From Balamuthia mandrillaris (Eukaryota > Discosea > Longamoebia > Balamuthiidae): DNA of 64,000 nt. Under the pieces are notes generated by a model that was not told the origin of the DNA, made no database searches, and saw only the letters and a program-made list of their open reading frames with translations. The DNA is taken from positions 240,001-304,000 of the forward strand of contig JAVKOQ010000023.1 in the NCBI GenBank assembly GCA_031835245.1, given 5' to 3'. Shown here in pieces: positions 23,044 to 32,111 of the stretch; position 1 is the first letter of the stretch, and each line of letters starts with the position of its first letter. Position numbers and translations under genes: made by a program.

Positions 23044-24493
23044 CCTCTCTCTCCTCTCTCCTTGTCTAAACCTCTCTTGTTTTCTGCCACTTGGCATTTA
23101 TTGTTTAGGATTGGTCTCGTTGTTGATGTTATGGCTCGTATTTCGCAAAAGCATTCCAACCTCCATATCTCATCTTCCCCCTCCTTCCTCGGACGTTCTC
23201 AAAGATCCTCTCGGAGCAGCATTCGGCATCATCCTTCTCTTCCTCTCTGTTCTCTGCATCATCTCCTTCTTTTGGCTCAACGTTGCCGTGTGGGTGGCCA
23301 CTCTTCCCTTCGCTCTCTTACTCTTGTTGAAGGATGTGTTGGTGGATTGCTCCACTCTTCGTTACTATCTGCTTACGGCCTTTCATACTGTGTTTTGTCG
23401 ATGTTGTAGAGAGCGATGTCCCACTCCTACTAAAGCGAAATCTACGTTGTTGCCTGATGTTGCCCCTCTTTCAACAGCTCCAACGAGCTCATTTACTCCT
23501 CTTTCTACTTCGACGTCTTCCCCACAAGAGAGCTCATCTCTTTCCTCTTCTTCAGACTCGTCTGTCTTTGTGGGCACTCCTTCTCAGGATCCACAAGTTA
23601 CTATCTACTTTTCTTCTCCTTCTGCTTTAGATGCTTCAGCAACAAACGAGCATTATTCTCCTTCTGTTCAGCTGGAAGTACCATCATTGCTTACTGATGA
23701 TGCTGCTTTGGAGCATGATGAAGAAAGCGTGTGTAATTCCTGTTCAAACCAGTTCCAAGGGGTTAAAAGGTTTTTTCGCTTCTCTCTCTCTCTCTTTATT
23801 GTTAGTTCGTTATCGTTCTTTTCTCTTCAACATTCTCTTCTCTTGTTATCCGTTTTTTCTTAGGAACTAACAATAAAAAAAAAACAGAGATATAGTAAGA
23901 AGATTTCCTACTGTTTGTCTATGTTTAGAACGGATGCCATGGAAGATTGCTCCCTTCATGTTGAGCATGTTCATTTTGGTGGACGGGCTGAACATTCATG
24001 GCTGGATTGGCGTGTTGGCGGATGGGCTCCACCCCCTGTTGAACGGCGCTGGATACGGAGTGTTTGCCATGGGCTTTATTTCTGCCATTTGTTGTAACAT
24101 CTTCAACAACCAGCCGATGTCTATTCTCTTCGTTAAGATCCTTCAACAATCTGGTTTGTATCTTCTTTTGCTTGTTTGTTGTTTTATTCTTCTCTTATGT
24201 CTATATTGTTTACCAACAAACAACACTTTCACAAACCAAAAAAAGATCTGTCAGAGAGCGCCCTTAGCGCATCAATCTATGCGCTGATCATGGGCAGCAA
24301 CTTTGGAGCGAACCTGACGCTAGTGGGTGCGCTGGCAGGCATCATGTGGTCCAGCATTCTCGGCCAAAAGGGCATCACTGTCTCCTACTTTCGGTTCCTC
24401 AAGTACGGGCTCATGATCATGCCTCCAGTCATCCTCTCCGCTTGCGCCGTGCTTGTTTTGGAAGTGTACATCGCCAAGTGGCAAGGCTGGTAA
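21694..24493 (+). CDS. ArsB/NhaD-type ion transporter (arsenite efflux-like)
   Basis: Six or more exons; clear ones are 21694-22102, 22504-22705, 22857-22990, 23109-about 23768, about 23933-24150 and about 24250-24493. A poly-Ser stretch follows the N-terminus. Multiple hydrophobic segments follow in the order of the ArsB/CitM ion-transporter superfamily. They include TSNDIVILTLTPLVTYLC, NIWSSMLYIGNPTNIIVAQ, a hydrophobic pair before a long polar loop, and ALIMGSNFGANLTLVGALAG near the end. SNDxxxxxLTPxV and GNPTN(I/V) are typical of ArsB and related Na+/dicarboxylate carriers. The loop (about 23.4-23.76 kb) is Ser/Thr-rich and would face the cytoplasm. Arsenite export is the best-known role, but the substrate cannot be fixed by eye. 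Two introns hold very long microsatellites. Confidence 0.78.
22205..22491 (+). repeat. (CTTCT)n pentanucleotide array in an intron
   Basis: Nearly 290 bases of uninterrupted TTCTC units, about 57 copies, inside intron 1 of the ArsB-like gene. It is the longest pure array in the window and creates open frames on both strands (LLFSS and REEKR repeats), which are not genes. Confidence 0.97.
22731..22773 (+). repeat. (GA)n microsatellite in an intron
   Basis: A GA run on the sense strand of the ArsB-like gene, just after the donor of intron 2. It is a purine run on the sense strand, the opposite of the other intronic arrays here. Confidence 0.95.
22993..23053 (+). repeat. (CT)n microsatellite in an intron
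   Basis: A CT run immediately after the donor of intron 3 of the ArsB-like gene, sense strand. Confidence 0.95.
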
Positions 24494-24613
24494 ACAAAAC
24501 AAAACAATACACGCAACATATCGATAGTGCCCCATAAAGAAAAAAACGAGCACGCGAGAAAATTTTCTTTTCCATATATTGTTATGCCATATTTTATCTC
24601 GAAATCACACCGA

Positions 24614-24685
24614 AGCAGAGTGGCGCAGTGGAAGCGTGGTGGGCCCATAACCCACAGGTCGGAGGATCGAAACCTCCCTCTGCTA
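24614..24685 (+). tRNA. Initiator tRNA-Met (CAT)
   Basis: 72 bases fold as a tRNA. Acceptor arms are AGCAGAG and CTCTGCT, the D arm is GGCGCAGTGGAAGC, and the anticodon stem-loop GTGGGCCCATAACCCAC has anticodon CAT. The T arm is GGAGG...CCTCC with loop ATCGAAA. The A1:U72-type end, three G:C pairs flanking the anticodon loop, and A-T-C-G in place of T-psi-C in the T loop identify the eukaryotic initiator. There is no intron and no encoded CCA. A run of eight or more T (from 24688) follows and should serve as the Pol III terminator. Confidence 0.95.
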
Positions 24686-24687
24686 AC

Positions 24688-24697
24688 TTTTTTTTTC
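24688..24697 (+). terminator. Pol III T-run after initiator tRNA-Met
   Basis: A T-run beginning three bases after the tRNA end, the standard RNA polymerase III termination signal. Confidence 0.8.
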
Positions 24698-24764
24698 AAG
24701 CCATAAACTAATGTCGACAAAATTACTCATTGAGGAATTTTATTAAACCTTTTCTTAGTTTTCC

Positions 24765-25601
24765 TTACACCTGTTGCCATCGCCTCTCTTTTGCTCTTCT
24801 ATTCCGAAACCAAACCTGCAGACGCTCCAGAGAGATTCCTGCTTGTCCCGCCAATCGTAGCTTGCACTGCCTGCTCGGCATGTGGTCGCTGGCGAAGGCC
24901 TGCTCCAAGATTTCCAGCTGCTCAGGGTTCAGGTCGGATCGAGGTTTCCTAGGTCGTTTCGCGGCTCCTTGCTCGTCGAACGAAAATCCCCCGATGTGAA
25001 AACGAAGTGGGGAATGTGGGACCTTGCGTTTCTTTCGGTTGCTGATATGTTTTTGCCTCTCGGTTCTTGTTGAAACACGGAAGTTCCACCACCGGGACTG
25101 GTAATAAGCATCCTCTAACAGAATGTTCGTATGGTGGTTATATGTATCGTCTGTAACCTCTCTTGGAGTGGTTGCTTCCAGCCTTGGTTGTTCTTCAGAT
25201 CCGTTGTGATTCTCGGGGAATGCAATTACGCATGGTTCATCTGTTCTGGCCTCGGAACAGGTCTCGTTTTGTTCCTTTTTCCTTTGTTTTCTTTGTGCCT
25301 CAACGTCATGCAGGGCACCCAAAGAGTTTGAGCGAAACAGGTGGGAAGGGTGCTGAGACTTTTCTCCAAGATGGGGTGGATCGGATATGCCCTGCGTCGG
25401 TCCGTGGGCACGTACTGTTGACGGTGGTGGAGGAAGGCTACGCAGTGACAAGAGGGAGAGCGTGAGTTCAGGTTCAGCAGCAACCACAGGACGCATGCTT
25501 GACCAAGGAAGAGATATTGGTAACGATGATGGAGGTGAGATGCAAATATCCACTTCCAAAAGCTTTACCGGGAGGGACATGTGTGCCGTTCTCTCATCCA
25601 T
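24765..25601 (-). CDS. Homeodomain transcription factor
   Basis: A single frame starting MDERTAHMSLPVK and ending with the homeodomain at the very C-terminus (about residues 215-277). The domain runs KRPRKPRSDLNPEQLEILEQ, AFASDHMPSRQCKLRLAGQA and GISLERLQVWFRNRRAKERR. Key residues are present: Leu and Phe of helix 1, and WFxNRR of the recognition helix with Trp48, Asn51 and Arg53. Spacing from helix 1 to the WF motif is that of the usual 60-residue class, not TALE. The rest is polar and probably disordered, with basic KKRK stretches that could act as nuclear signals. Target genes are unknown. The short tRNA-Met gene lies just beyond its 3' end on the opposite strand. Confidence 0.88.
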   Translation of the reverse strand: MDERTAHMSLPVKLLEVDICISPPSSLPISLPWSSMRPVVAAEPELTLSLLSLRSLPPPPSTVRAHGPTQGISDPPHLGEKSQHPSHLFRSNSLGALHDVEAQRKQRKKEQNETCSEARTDEPCVIAFPENHNGSEEQPRLEATTPREVTDDTYNHHTNILLEDAYYQSRWWNFRVSTRTERQKHISNRKKRKVPHSPLRFHIGGFSFDEQGAAKRPRKPRSDLNPEQLEILEQAFASDHMPSRQCKLRLAGQAGISLERLQVWFRNRRAKERRWQQV

Positions 25602-25711
25602 CTTCTTTGAAGACAACAAACCGTGGTAGCGAAGAGTGCGAACAAAGCATTTCTATATAAACACTTTTTCCCTGCCGTCTCTCTTTGTCTGTCATCTTGT
25701 GTTGTTGAGGA

Positions 25712-25789
25712 ATGACCGACCCCCAGCCAACAAAAAAACTCAAGAGCTCCGCCGTCACGCTTAGCACGCTGGTCGCCAACCGCACGTGA
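25712..25789 (+). other. Uncertain 25-codon open frame or upstream exon
   Basis: ATG followed by 24 sense codons (MTDPQPTKKLKSSAVTLSTL...) and a stop overlapping a good donor (GTGAGC). It could be a short peptide gene, the first exon of an unseen transcript, or chance. It lies in the gap between the divergent homeobox and PDX2 genes. Confidence 0.2.
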
Positions 25790-25940
25790 GCAACAAGGTT
25801 TCAGAGAGACACAAAGAGACGCAAAGGGTAGTGGCGGGCCAATGGCGTTCCCCCGATCATTATGATGATCTGATCTTCTTTCATGACATCATCACACGTC
25901 ATAAATACCCGAAGTTTCCACAACAAATTAAGGTGACCTA

Positions 25941-25948
25941 TGACGTCA
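25941..25948. promoter_or_regulatory. CRE-type palindrome TGACGTCA upstream of PDX2
   Basis: A perfect TGACGTCA about 95 bases before the PDX2 start, with TGACATCA at 25884-25891 and CGTCA nearby. bZIP proteins of the CREB/ATF type bind this palindrome in other eukaryotes; here that is inferred. Similar octamers occur upstream of PDX1. Confidence 0.45.
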
Positions 25949-26041
25949 TCATTTCCTCCTTAAAAACGTGCAAAAAAGAAATAAAAAAGAAAGAAAAAAA
26001 ATGAAAGAAGGAAAGAAAAGAAAGACACAACCACCAACAAA

Positions 26042-27081
26042 ATGAACACAACCATGGAGACATCCCTCCCACCAAAGGTCATCCGCATTGGCGTGTTGGC
26101 ACTGCAAGGTTAAAAAAAAATGACCTCCAACAACACTCCTTTTCCTTCCGTTGGTCTCACAGCTTTTTTTTTTTTGATTTGATCAAACAAACGAATAGGA
26201 GCATTTGTGGAGCATGTGCAAGCGCTCCAACGATTAAAGCTCTCCCACCTCGAGGTCGTGCTCGTAAGAGAGCCTCACCAGCTTCACTCCTCGTCCTCTC
26301 CTCTGGACGGCCTCATCATCCCCGGTGGAGAGTCCACCAGCATGGTCCTCATCGCCGAGCGAACAAACATGATCGAGCCGCTGCGTGGTTTCGTGCGTGA
26401 CCCCAAGAAAGCCGTCTGGGGCACCTGTGCTGGGCTCATCCTGTTGAGCAACCACGTGGAGGGGCAGAAGGAGGGCGGCCAGGCCGTGCTTGGCGGCTTG
26501 GAGGTCAGCTGCTCCAGAAATTACTTTGGGCGTCAGGTGGGTTTCGGCTTCTCTTCTCTGCTTTCATTCCTTCTTGTCGCCACCTTCTTTCTTGTTGTCT
26601 CTTCCTTAGCGTTTCGTTCGTTCTTTCATTTGTCTTTTCATGTTGTTTCGTTCTTTTTCGTGTTCGGTGTTCTTCGCTTTTTTGTTAACTTTTTTTTTTC
26701 GTTTCTTTCTTCCATCGGATGGTCATTACCGTCACCGCCTTCTGCATACTGCTCTGTCTAACTTTTTTTTCAAAACCAAAGGTGAAAAGTTTTGTGACAA
26801 ACCTCAACGTTGATTGCTTTGGCAAAGACTCTGCCCCCCACGAGGCCGTCTTCATTCGGGCTCCCGCTGTCCTTCGCATTCTCGACGAAGCCAAAGTGGA
26901 ACGGTTGGCTGACATTCCTGATGCCAACGATGAGAAAAAGAGAGTGATCGTGGCAGTGCGTCAAGGGACGCGCCTGCTTGGCACAGCCTTCCACCCGGAG
27001 CTCACGGAGGATGACCGGTGGCATGCCCTCTTCGTGAAGATGGTGCAGCAGAACCTTGCTTCTTGTTCTCAAGCCAGCTGA
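26042..27081 (+). CDS. PDX2: Pyridoxal 5'-phosphate synthase glutaminase subunit (PDX2/SNO/PdxT)
   Basis: Three exons join in phase: 26042-26108, 26199-26536 and 26782-27081, for about 234 residues. Landmarks of the class I glutamine amidotransferase are [15 protein letters not shown] at the start, the oxyanion strand PGGESTSM, the nucleophile elbow [10 protein letters not shown] with the catalytic Cys, and the His-Glu pair in [15 protein letters not shown]. PdxT-specific residues around [18 protein letters not shown] are present. The protein frees ammonia from glutamine and channels it to PDX1. Length is normal and the catalytic triad is intact. The first intron splits the LALQ/G junction of the first strand; the second is larger and T-rich. 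Confidence 0.95.
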
Positions 27082-27203
27082 GTTTTTTTTAAACGAACTC
27101 TCTGATCAAACAAGAACAAAGTGAAGATGAAGCAGACCAAAGAAAAAGAAGAGGAAGAAGAAGAACAAGAACAAGAAGAAACTGAGTTTTGTTGATTGGC
27201 CTT

Positions 27204-27860
27204 TCAACTCGAAGGCAACTCATTAAAGAACTCAACGCGATCCAAACGAATAGAGGCACGCGAGTTTCCAGTTGTGTACAAGAAGGCATACGGCCTTCGA
27301 GGCAGTGGTAGCCTCCCAAAATGAGTTCCATTCACCCAAAACGTTACTCTTCTGCCTTTCTCCTCTTTGTCGTTTTCTGCTTCTCCTTCTTTTCCAGGCA
27401 AACCCCCTGCAGCTATAGCAGACGAGCCAGTCTCCTCAATTAATAGAGTCATGCTGTACTCATCCTTTTTTAGAACTTCGTGAAGGTCATGCAAAGGCAA
27501 AGGCGTTATTGTGTCTCCTTTGGGAAAGGAGCGATGATAGAGAATGCTGCTGTGTAACGAGAGGAAAGAGCAGCTCGAACCAGTGTAACTCGAGGAGAAG
27601 CGGTCCCGAGGTTTGAGGATTTGCTGCATGTCGGGCTCGGTGAAGAGTCCAAACTCGCAGGTGACGCGCATGGTGAAGTGCAACTTTACGATGAAGCGGT
27701 CGAAAAGTGTGAAGAGGGTGTTGCTCATGATGGCTTTGGGATAGCATCCTCTGGTGTCAAATCTTCAGATGTACAAGTGAAACGAGAAAAGAAGTGAGAG
27801 AAGAGGAGAGAGAGAATAGAGAGCACGAGGAGAATGACGGAAACAGAATGAACGAGAACG

Positions 27861-27904
<44 letters not shown>

Positions 27905-28441
27905 AGAACGAGAAGAGAAACGGTGAAGCAGAACGCATGAGCAGACCTAGTGACTTGTTTGTTGTCATCACTGAATATCCACACGCCCTCTTCAGAAAGC
28001 TCTCTGTCCCATGTGGGAGAAAGGAAGGTTTCTTTGAACCGCCTCATCCAACCTTCTCCTGCATGACAAGGAAAAAACAATGGCTTTCAAAACAACAGAA
28101 AACAAAAAAAAAACAAGCAGAAGGGTCACAAAACAAAAGCCAAACCCTCCACTGCAACATTGGGAGTTCCAAAGTGAGAGAGGTAGACGGCCTTCCAAAC
28201 GGCGTCGGCGGAAGCCAGCCGACAAAAGTCTTTGCTGACCAAACAGCAACGAACCACCGAACCAACCCCACAGTTGGACAAGATCAAAGTCTGGTGGTTT
28301 TATATTTAGGAAAAAAGCAATTTTCATAAAAAAAGATAAGTGGTTTTTATCGCGAGAGAATGCAAAGGGATACATCCCCTCGGGTGCTCATACCCAAACT
28401 TCTGAGGGCACGTCCCGCCATGAAGCTCCTCCTTCCTCCAT
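27204..28441 (-). CDS. F-box protein with SPRY-like C-terminal domain
   Basis: Four exons fit in phase: 28441-28394, 28290-28146, 28058-27947 and 27762-27204. They give about 287 residues starting MEEGGASWRDVPSEVW. The F-box spans the first two exons (DVPSEVWTLILSNCG, RCCLVSKDFCRLASADAVWK). It matches the consensus LPxEl, a short helix, then LVSKxWxxLAsdxxLWK. After it come GWMRRFKETFLSPTW and a beta-rich region ending RRVTFWVNGTHFGRLPLP then YAFLYTTGNSRASIRLD, which resembles the last strands of SPRY/B30.2 domains. The family role is substrate recognition for SCF ubiquitin ligases. The F-box call is good; the SPRY call is weaker. Intron 3 carries a sense-strand (CT)n run. Confidence 0.7.
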
Positions 28442-29023
28442 TGTTGTTTTCTTGCGTTACAGATTCTTGATGGGCGAACCTACGACGCTGTCCAAAATAA
28501 CTATTTTATCTGTAGACATGATTATTTATCAACGGTTCACAATTATTCGCATAAAAAAAAACACAACACGTCGACACGAAAATGTTAATCAGCATCCGAT
28601 TTTGATTGTTGACCAATCCTAAAACAAACAAGCCACCTTAATGATTCTGAATTTCTCTTTCACCTAAATCCCAATTCGTGTTCTTTTCCGTGTCGACATA
28701 TTTGACATCATTCCAGTCGTTTAATTATTTTTTTTTTTTTGGTTGTTGTGCCGTTTTATTGGCGGGGGGGGGTTGTGTTGTCTTTTTGTTCTCTCAACTT
28801 TTCACTCACACGCGCACACACTTCCCTCCTCTTTTTTGCTGACCGCGGCGTCGACTTACCTGCAACGACTCCGCACAAACAACAAAACACGAAGTCTTTG
28901 TGATTTGAAGTAGTAGTAGTAGTATTTTATTTTTTTTTTCGGTTGCCACTCGAACGAAGGCTTTTTTTTTTTGCTTTGCAAGATTTTGTACCCCTTTTAC
29001 CCTATTTTTATTTTTTTAACAAG
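28442..29023. other. Intergenic region between divergent genes
   Basis: AT-rich, with T-runs (28728-28740, 28930-28940), a G-run of nine or ten at 28765, a GTA run (28908-28923), and TGACATCA at 28703-28710. No exon is supported; it is probably a bidirectional promoter. Confidence 0.4.
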
Positions 29024-29263
29024 ATGAACGACGAAAAGCAAGCTGCCAAGGCCGAGCAGAAGGCTGAGAAGAAGCTTTTGTCCAAGGAGGAAAAATTGGC
29101 GGAGAAGGAGAAGAAGTTGGACAAGAAGATCAAGAAGCAGGCCAAGCGCGAGGAGAAGACCAAGAAGAAGGCCGACAAGTTGGAGAAGCTCAAGACCAAG
29201 GTCGACACCAGGAAGAGCGAGCTCGGCAGCATGAAGACCACCTCCACCGGCACCGAGGAATAG
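29024..29263 (+). CDS. Small Lys/Glu-rich coiled-coil protein (79 aa)
   Basis: A complete short frame, MNDEKQAAKAEQKAEKKLLS onward, ending MKTTSTGTEE. Lysine and glutamate make up more than half the residues and are spaced in a way that should form one long charged alpha helix or coiled coil. Codon choice is strongly biased to AAG, GAG and GCC, unlike neighbouring AT-rich DNA, suggesting strong expression. T-rich sequence precedes the start. I do not recognise a family. It lacks a signal peptide. A role as an abundant cytosolic or nuclear helper protein is a guess. Confidence 0.65.
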   Translation: MNDEKQAAKAEQKAEKKLLSKEEKLAEKEKKLDKKIKKQAKREEKTKKKADKLEKLKTKVDTRKSELGSMKTTSTGTEE

Positions 29264-29483
29264 ACTACACCAACTTGGACGATGCGCTCTTGAACAACAG
29301 CACAAACAAAATCCAACTCCAATCTAATTAAAAAAAAAACCTAAAAAAAAATCCAAAAAAACAAAAACGTTCCATTCTCTTTCTTGTTTCCCCACACTTT
29401 CAATAGGAGGGTTTGAAGGAGGAGGGAGATGGAGTGTGTTGTTCCTGTGTTTTACCAGTCACCGACAGTTTGCTCAGACTTTG

Positions 29484-29488
<5 letters not shown>

Positions 29489-29527
<39 letters not shown>
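29489..29527 (+). repeat. (CT)n microsatellite upstream of the YDGG gene
   Basis: About 20 CT units some 350 bases before the probable start codon of the YDGG-repeat gene, possibly in its promoter or 5' leader. Confidence 0.95.
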
Positions 29528-29532
<5 letters not shown>

Positions 29533-29871
29533 ATCTCCATTGCTTTTGCAATGGAAAGAACAAGAGACAACCTCGTTTCATGTTTTTCATGGAACAACAC
29601 AGCTGCACAGGTGTATAACACAGTCAATAACAATATTCTGCTCCTCCATTTGGCCCTATTCGGCTGCCTTCCATGGTTCTTCTTCTTGGAAACTCAAGAA
29701 CAACTCAAGGAGAGACTTCCAATGCATGACAACCCACCACACCCAAATGAAGCACCGCGCCCATCCAACTATAAAACACCCACCGGCACTCATCCTCCAA
29801 CTGCCATAACAACAACAACAACCAGCACAAAAACAAGAAGAACAAACCTGCTGACAACAACAACAACAAGG

Positions 29872-30906
29872 ATGAAGCCTGCTCTGATGGTTTGCCTGTG
29901 GTTGGCCTTCTTGGCCGCCACCTCTTTGGCTGGCAGGGCTGATGTCAACTATGGTGGAGGCGATGTGCGCTATGATGGCGATGTCGTCACCTACGACGGC
30001 GGTGATGTCCGTTACGACGGCGGCAACGTGGTGACTTACGACGGTGGGGACATCCGCTATGACGGTGGCAACGTTCGCTACGACGGTGGTGATGTCCGCT
30101 ACGATGGAGGGGATATCCGTTACGATGGAGGGGATGTTCGTTACGATGGCGGCAGCGTGGTCTACGGTGGAGGAGATGTTCGCTACGATGGAGATGACAT
30201 TCGCTACGATGGAGGGGACATCCGTTACGATGGTAATGTGGTGACTTACGACGGTGGTGACATCCGCTACGACGGCTATGATGGAGGCAACGTCTACGAT
30301 GGTGGTGACGTTCGTTACGATGGCGGTGACATCCGCTACGACGGGTATGATGGAGGCTATGTGCGTTACGATGGTGGTGACGTTCGTTACGATGGTGGTG
30401 ACATCCGCTACGACGGATATGATGGAGGCGATGTGCGTTACGATGGCGGTGATGTTCGTTACGATGGCGGCAACGTGGTCTACGATGGTGGCGATGTTCG
30501 CTATGATGGCGGTGATGTTCGTTACGACGGAGGAGACATCCGCTATGATGGTAATGTGGTTACCTACGACGGAGGAGATATCAGTTACGATGGTGGAGAC
30601 ATCCGATACGATGGAGGTGACGTCCGTTATGATGGCGGCAACGTGGTCTATGATGGCGGTGACGTTCGTTACGATGGTGGTGACATCCGTTATGATGGTG
30701 GTGACATCCGTTACGATGGCGGCAACGTGGTCTACGATGGTGGGGACATTGACTACGATGGTTACGATGGGGGAAACGTTGGCTACGACGGCGGCAACGT
30801 GGGCTACGACGGCAACGCCTATGATGGCGATGTGGTGGCCTACAATTCCAACAGCGGCGATAAGGATGCCTCCTCTGCTGCTTCTCCAGCCGCGTTCTGG
30901 CTCTGA
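29872..30906 (+). CDS. Secreted YDGG-repeat protein (344 aa)
   Basis: Begins with a clean signal peptide (MKPALMVCLWLAFLAATSLA, cut probably after AGRA). The frame is also open upstream of 29872, but the signal peptide fixes the start. The body, about 300 residues, is an array of short units of the form (I/V)RYDGGD or VVTYDGGN. About 40 YDG motifs occur every 7-10 residues, rich in Gly, Asp, Tyr, Val and Arg. The tail is NSNSGDKDASSAASPAAFWL, a short polar then weakly hydrophobic end. Such regular Tyr-Asp-Gly arrays suggest beta strands or beta-solenoid turns, or an adhesive or wall matrix, possibly binding Ca2+ through Asp. That is inference; I know no named family. Single exon, intronless, and probably well expressed. 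Confidence 0.75.
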   Translation: MKPALMVCLWLAFLAATSLAGRADVNYGGGDVRYDGDVVTYDGGDVRYDGGNVVTYDGGDIRYDGGNVRYDGGDVRYDGGDIRYDGGDVRYDGGSVVYGGGDVRYDGDDIRYDGGDIRYDGNVVTYDGGDIRYDGYDGGNVYDGGDVRYDGGDIRYDGYDGGYVRYDGGDVRYDGGDIRYDGYDGGDVRYDGGDVRYDGGNVVYDGGDVRYDGGDVRYDGGDIRYDGNVVTYDGGDISYDGGDIRYDGGDVRYDGGNVVYDGGDVRYDGGDIRYDGGDIRYDGGNVVYDGGDIDYDGYDGGNVGYDGGNVGYDGNAYDGDVVAYNSNSGDKDASSAASPAAFWL

Positions 30907-31407
30907 ACGAAGGCTGCTTATCGCATCGATCGGCTGCCAATGCTTTGGTTGAAAGTGGAGATTTTTTCTCTTGTGAGTTTTACCACCGGGTCGAATAAAA
31001 AAAAAAAACAAGCACAGGCTGTTTTTTCCTTTCCTTTTGATCTGGGCGTGAATGGCAGGTTGGCTAACCTTAACTCCCTCAACACCTCCTGCTTGCCCTC
31101 TGCTGGTTCGAGCTCGCTGGCGTTCCTCTCTCTCTCTTTTGCACATTTTTTTCCATAGGCCCGTTGCCTAGTGTTTGTTTTTTGGTAAACGAGGTGAAGC
31201 GGTATGATTTCTGGTTGGGCCAGAAATTTCCCAACCAATGAAATATCATAGATTGTAGACCAGAAAAAGGAAATCTGCCAGCCAACATTACCTTCAAAGG
31301 AAAAAATTGAAAATCTGTTTATTCGAAAGTTTGAAAAGCGAAATTCAATATTGGCCAAAAAAAAAAACAAAAATAAAAAATAAGAAAAAAAAGAAACGAA
31401 AACGGAA
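30907..31407. other. Intergenic region before the RasGEF gene
   Basis: No exon is supported. It contains an A-run near 31001-31010 and a strongly A-rich leader (31355-31405) immediately before the RasGEF start codon. Confidence 0.4.
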
Positions 31408-32069
31408 ATGGAGGAAACAACGACAAACCAAAGCGTGGCCTCTGCGACAGCAGCAGCGGCAGCAACCGGTGCTGCTTCGGTGGTGCACCAGGAAGACGGC
31501 GCCAAAAGGACCGCAAAAAGCAAGCATGAGGCGTTTATGTCCTATATCGATCGGATTATGTTATCCGATGATGTTGGTTCGTTTGTTTGTTCGTTCGTTT
31601 GTTTTTTTTTTTGTTCAACTGTAACAGTTTCTCCTTTGTTTATTCTTCTCTCCTCCTTCCTTCCTTTTTGCAGAGGCCATAGAGGCTTTTCTTCTGAGTT
31701 ACATGTCCTACATTCCCGAAGGCCAAAGTTTACCGGATCTATGGATTACCAAGTAACGTTCTTTTTTTTTTTTCAGTTTTTTTTTTTTGGACGTTAATCT
31801 TTTTCGTTTGGTGTGAACAAAAAGGTACAAAACCATTTGTGCCAAAGTGCAGCGTGGAGCTGATCAAACAACTATTGTAGAAACGTAACGAACCTATTTT
31901 TGTGTTTTTTTCCCGTCACTCTCTTCTTCGTTCTTCTCTCCTTGCTTCTTTCTTCTTTCTCTTTTTCTTCTGCTTTTTTTTAAAAAAATCGATTCTCGCT
32001 TCTCTTCATTTCTCTTCTCGCGTCTCGTTGCTCCTCTCGTTGCTCGCCTCTTTTTTCGTCCCGTCTCGT

Positions 32070-32111
<42 letters not shown>

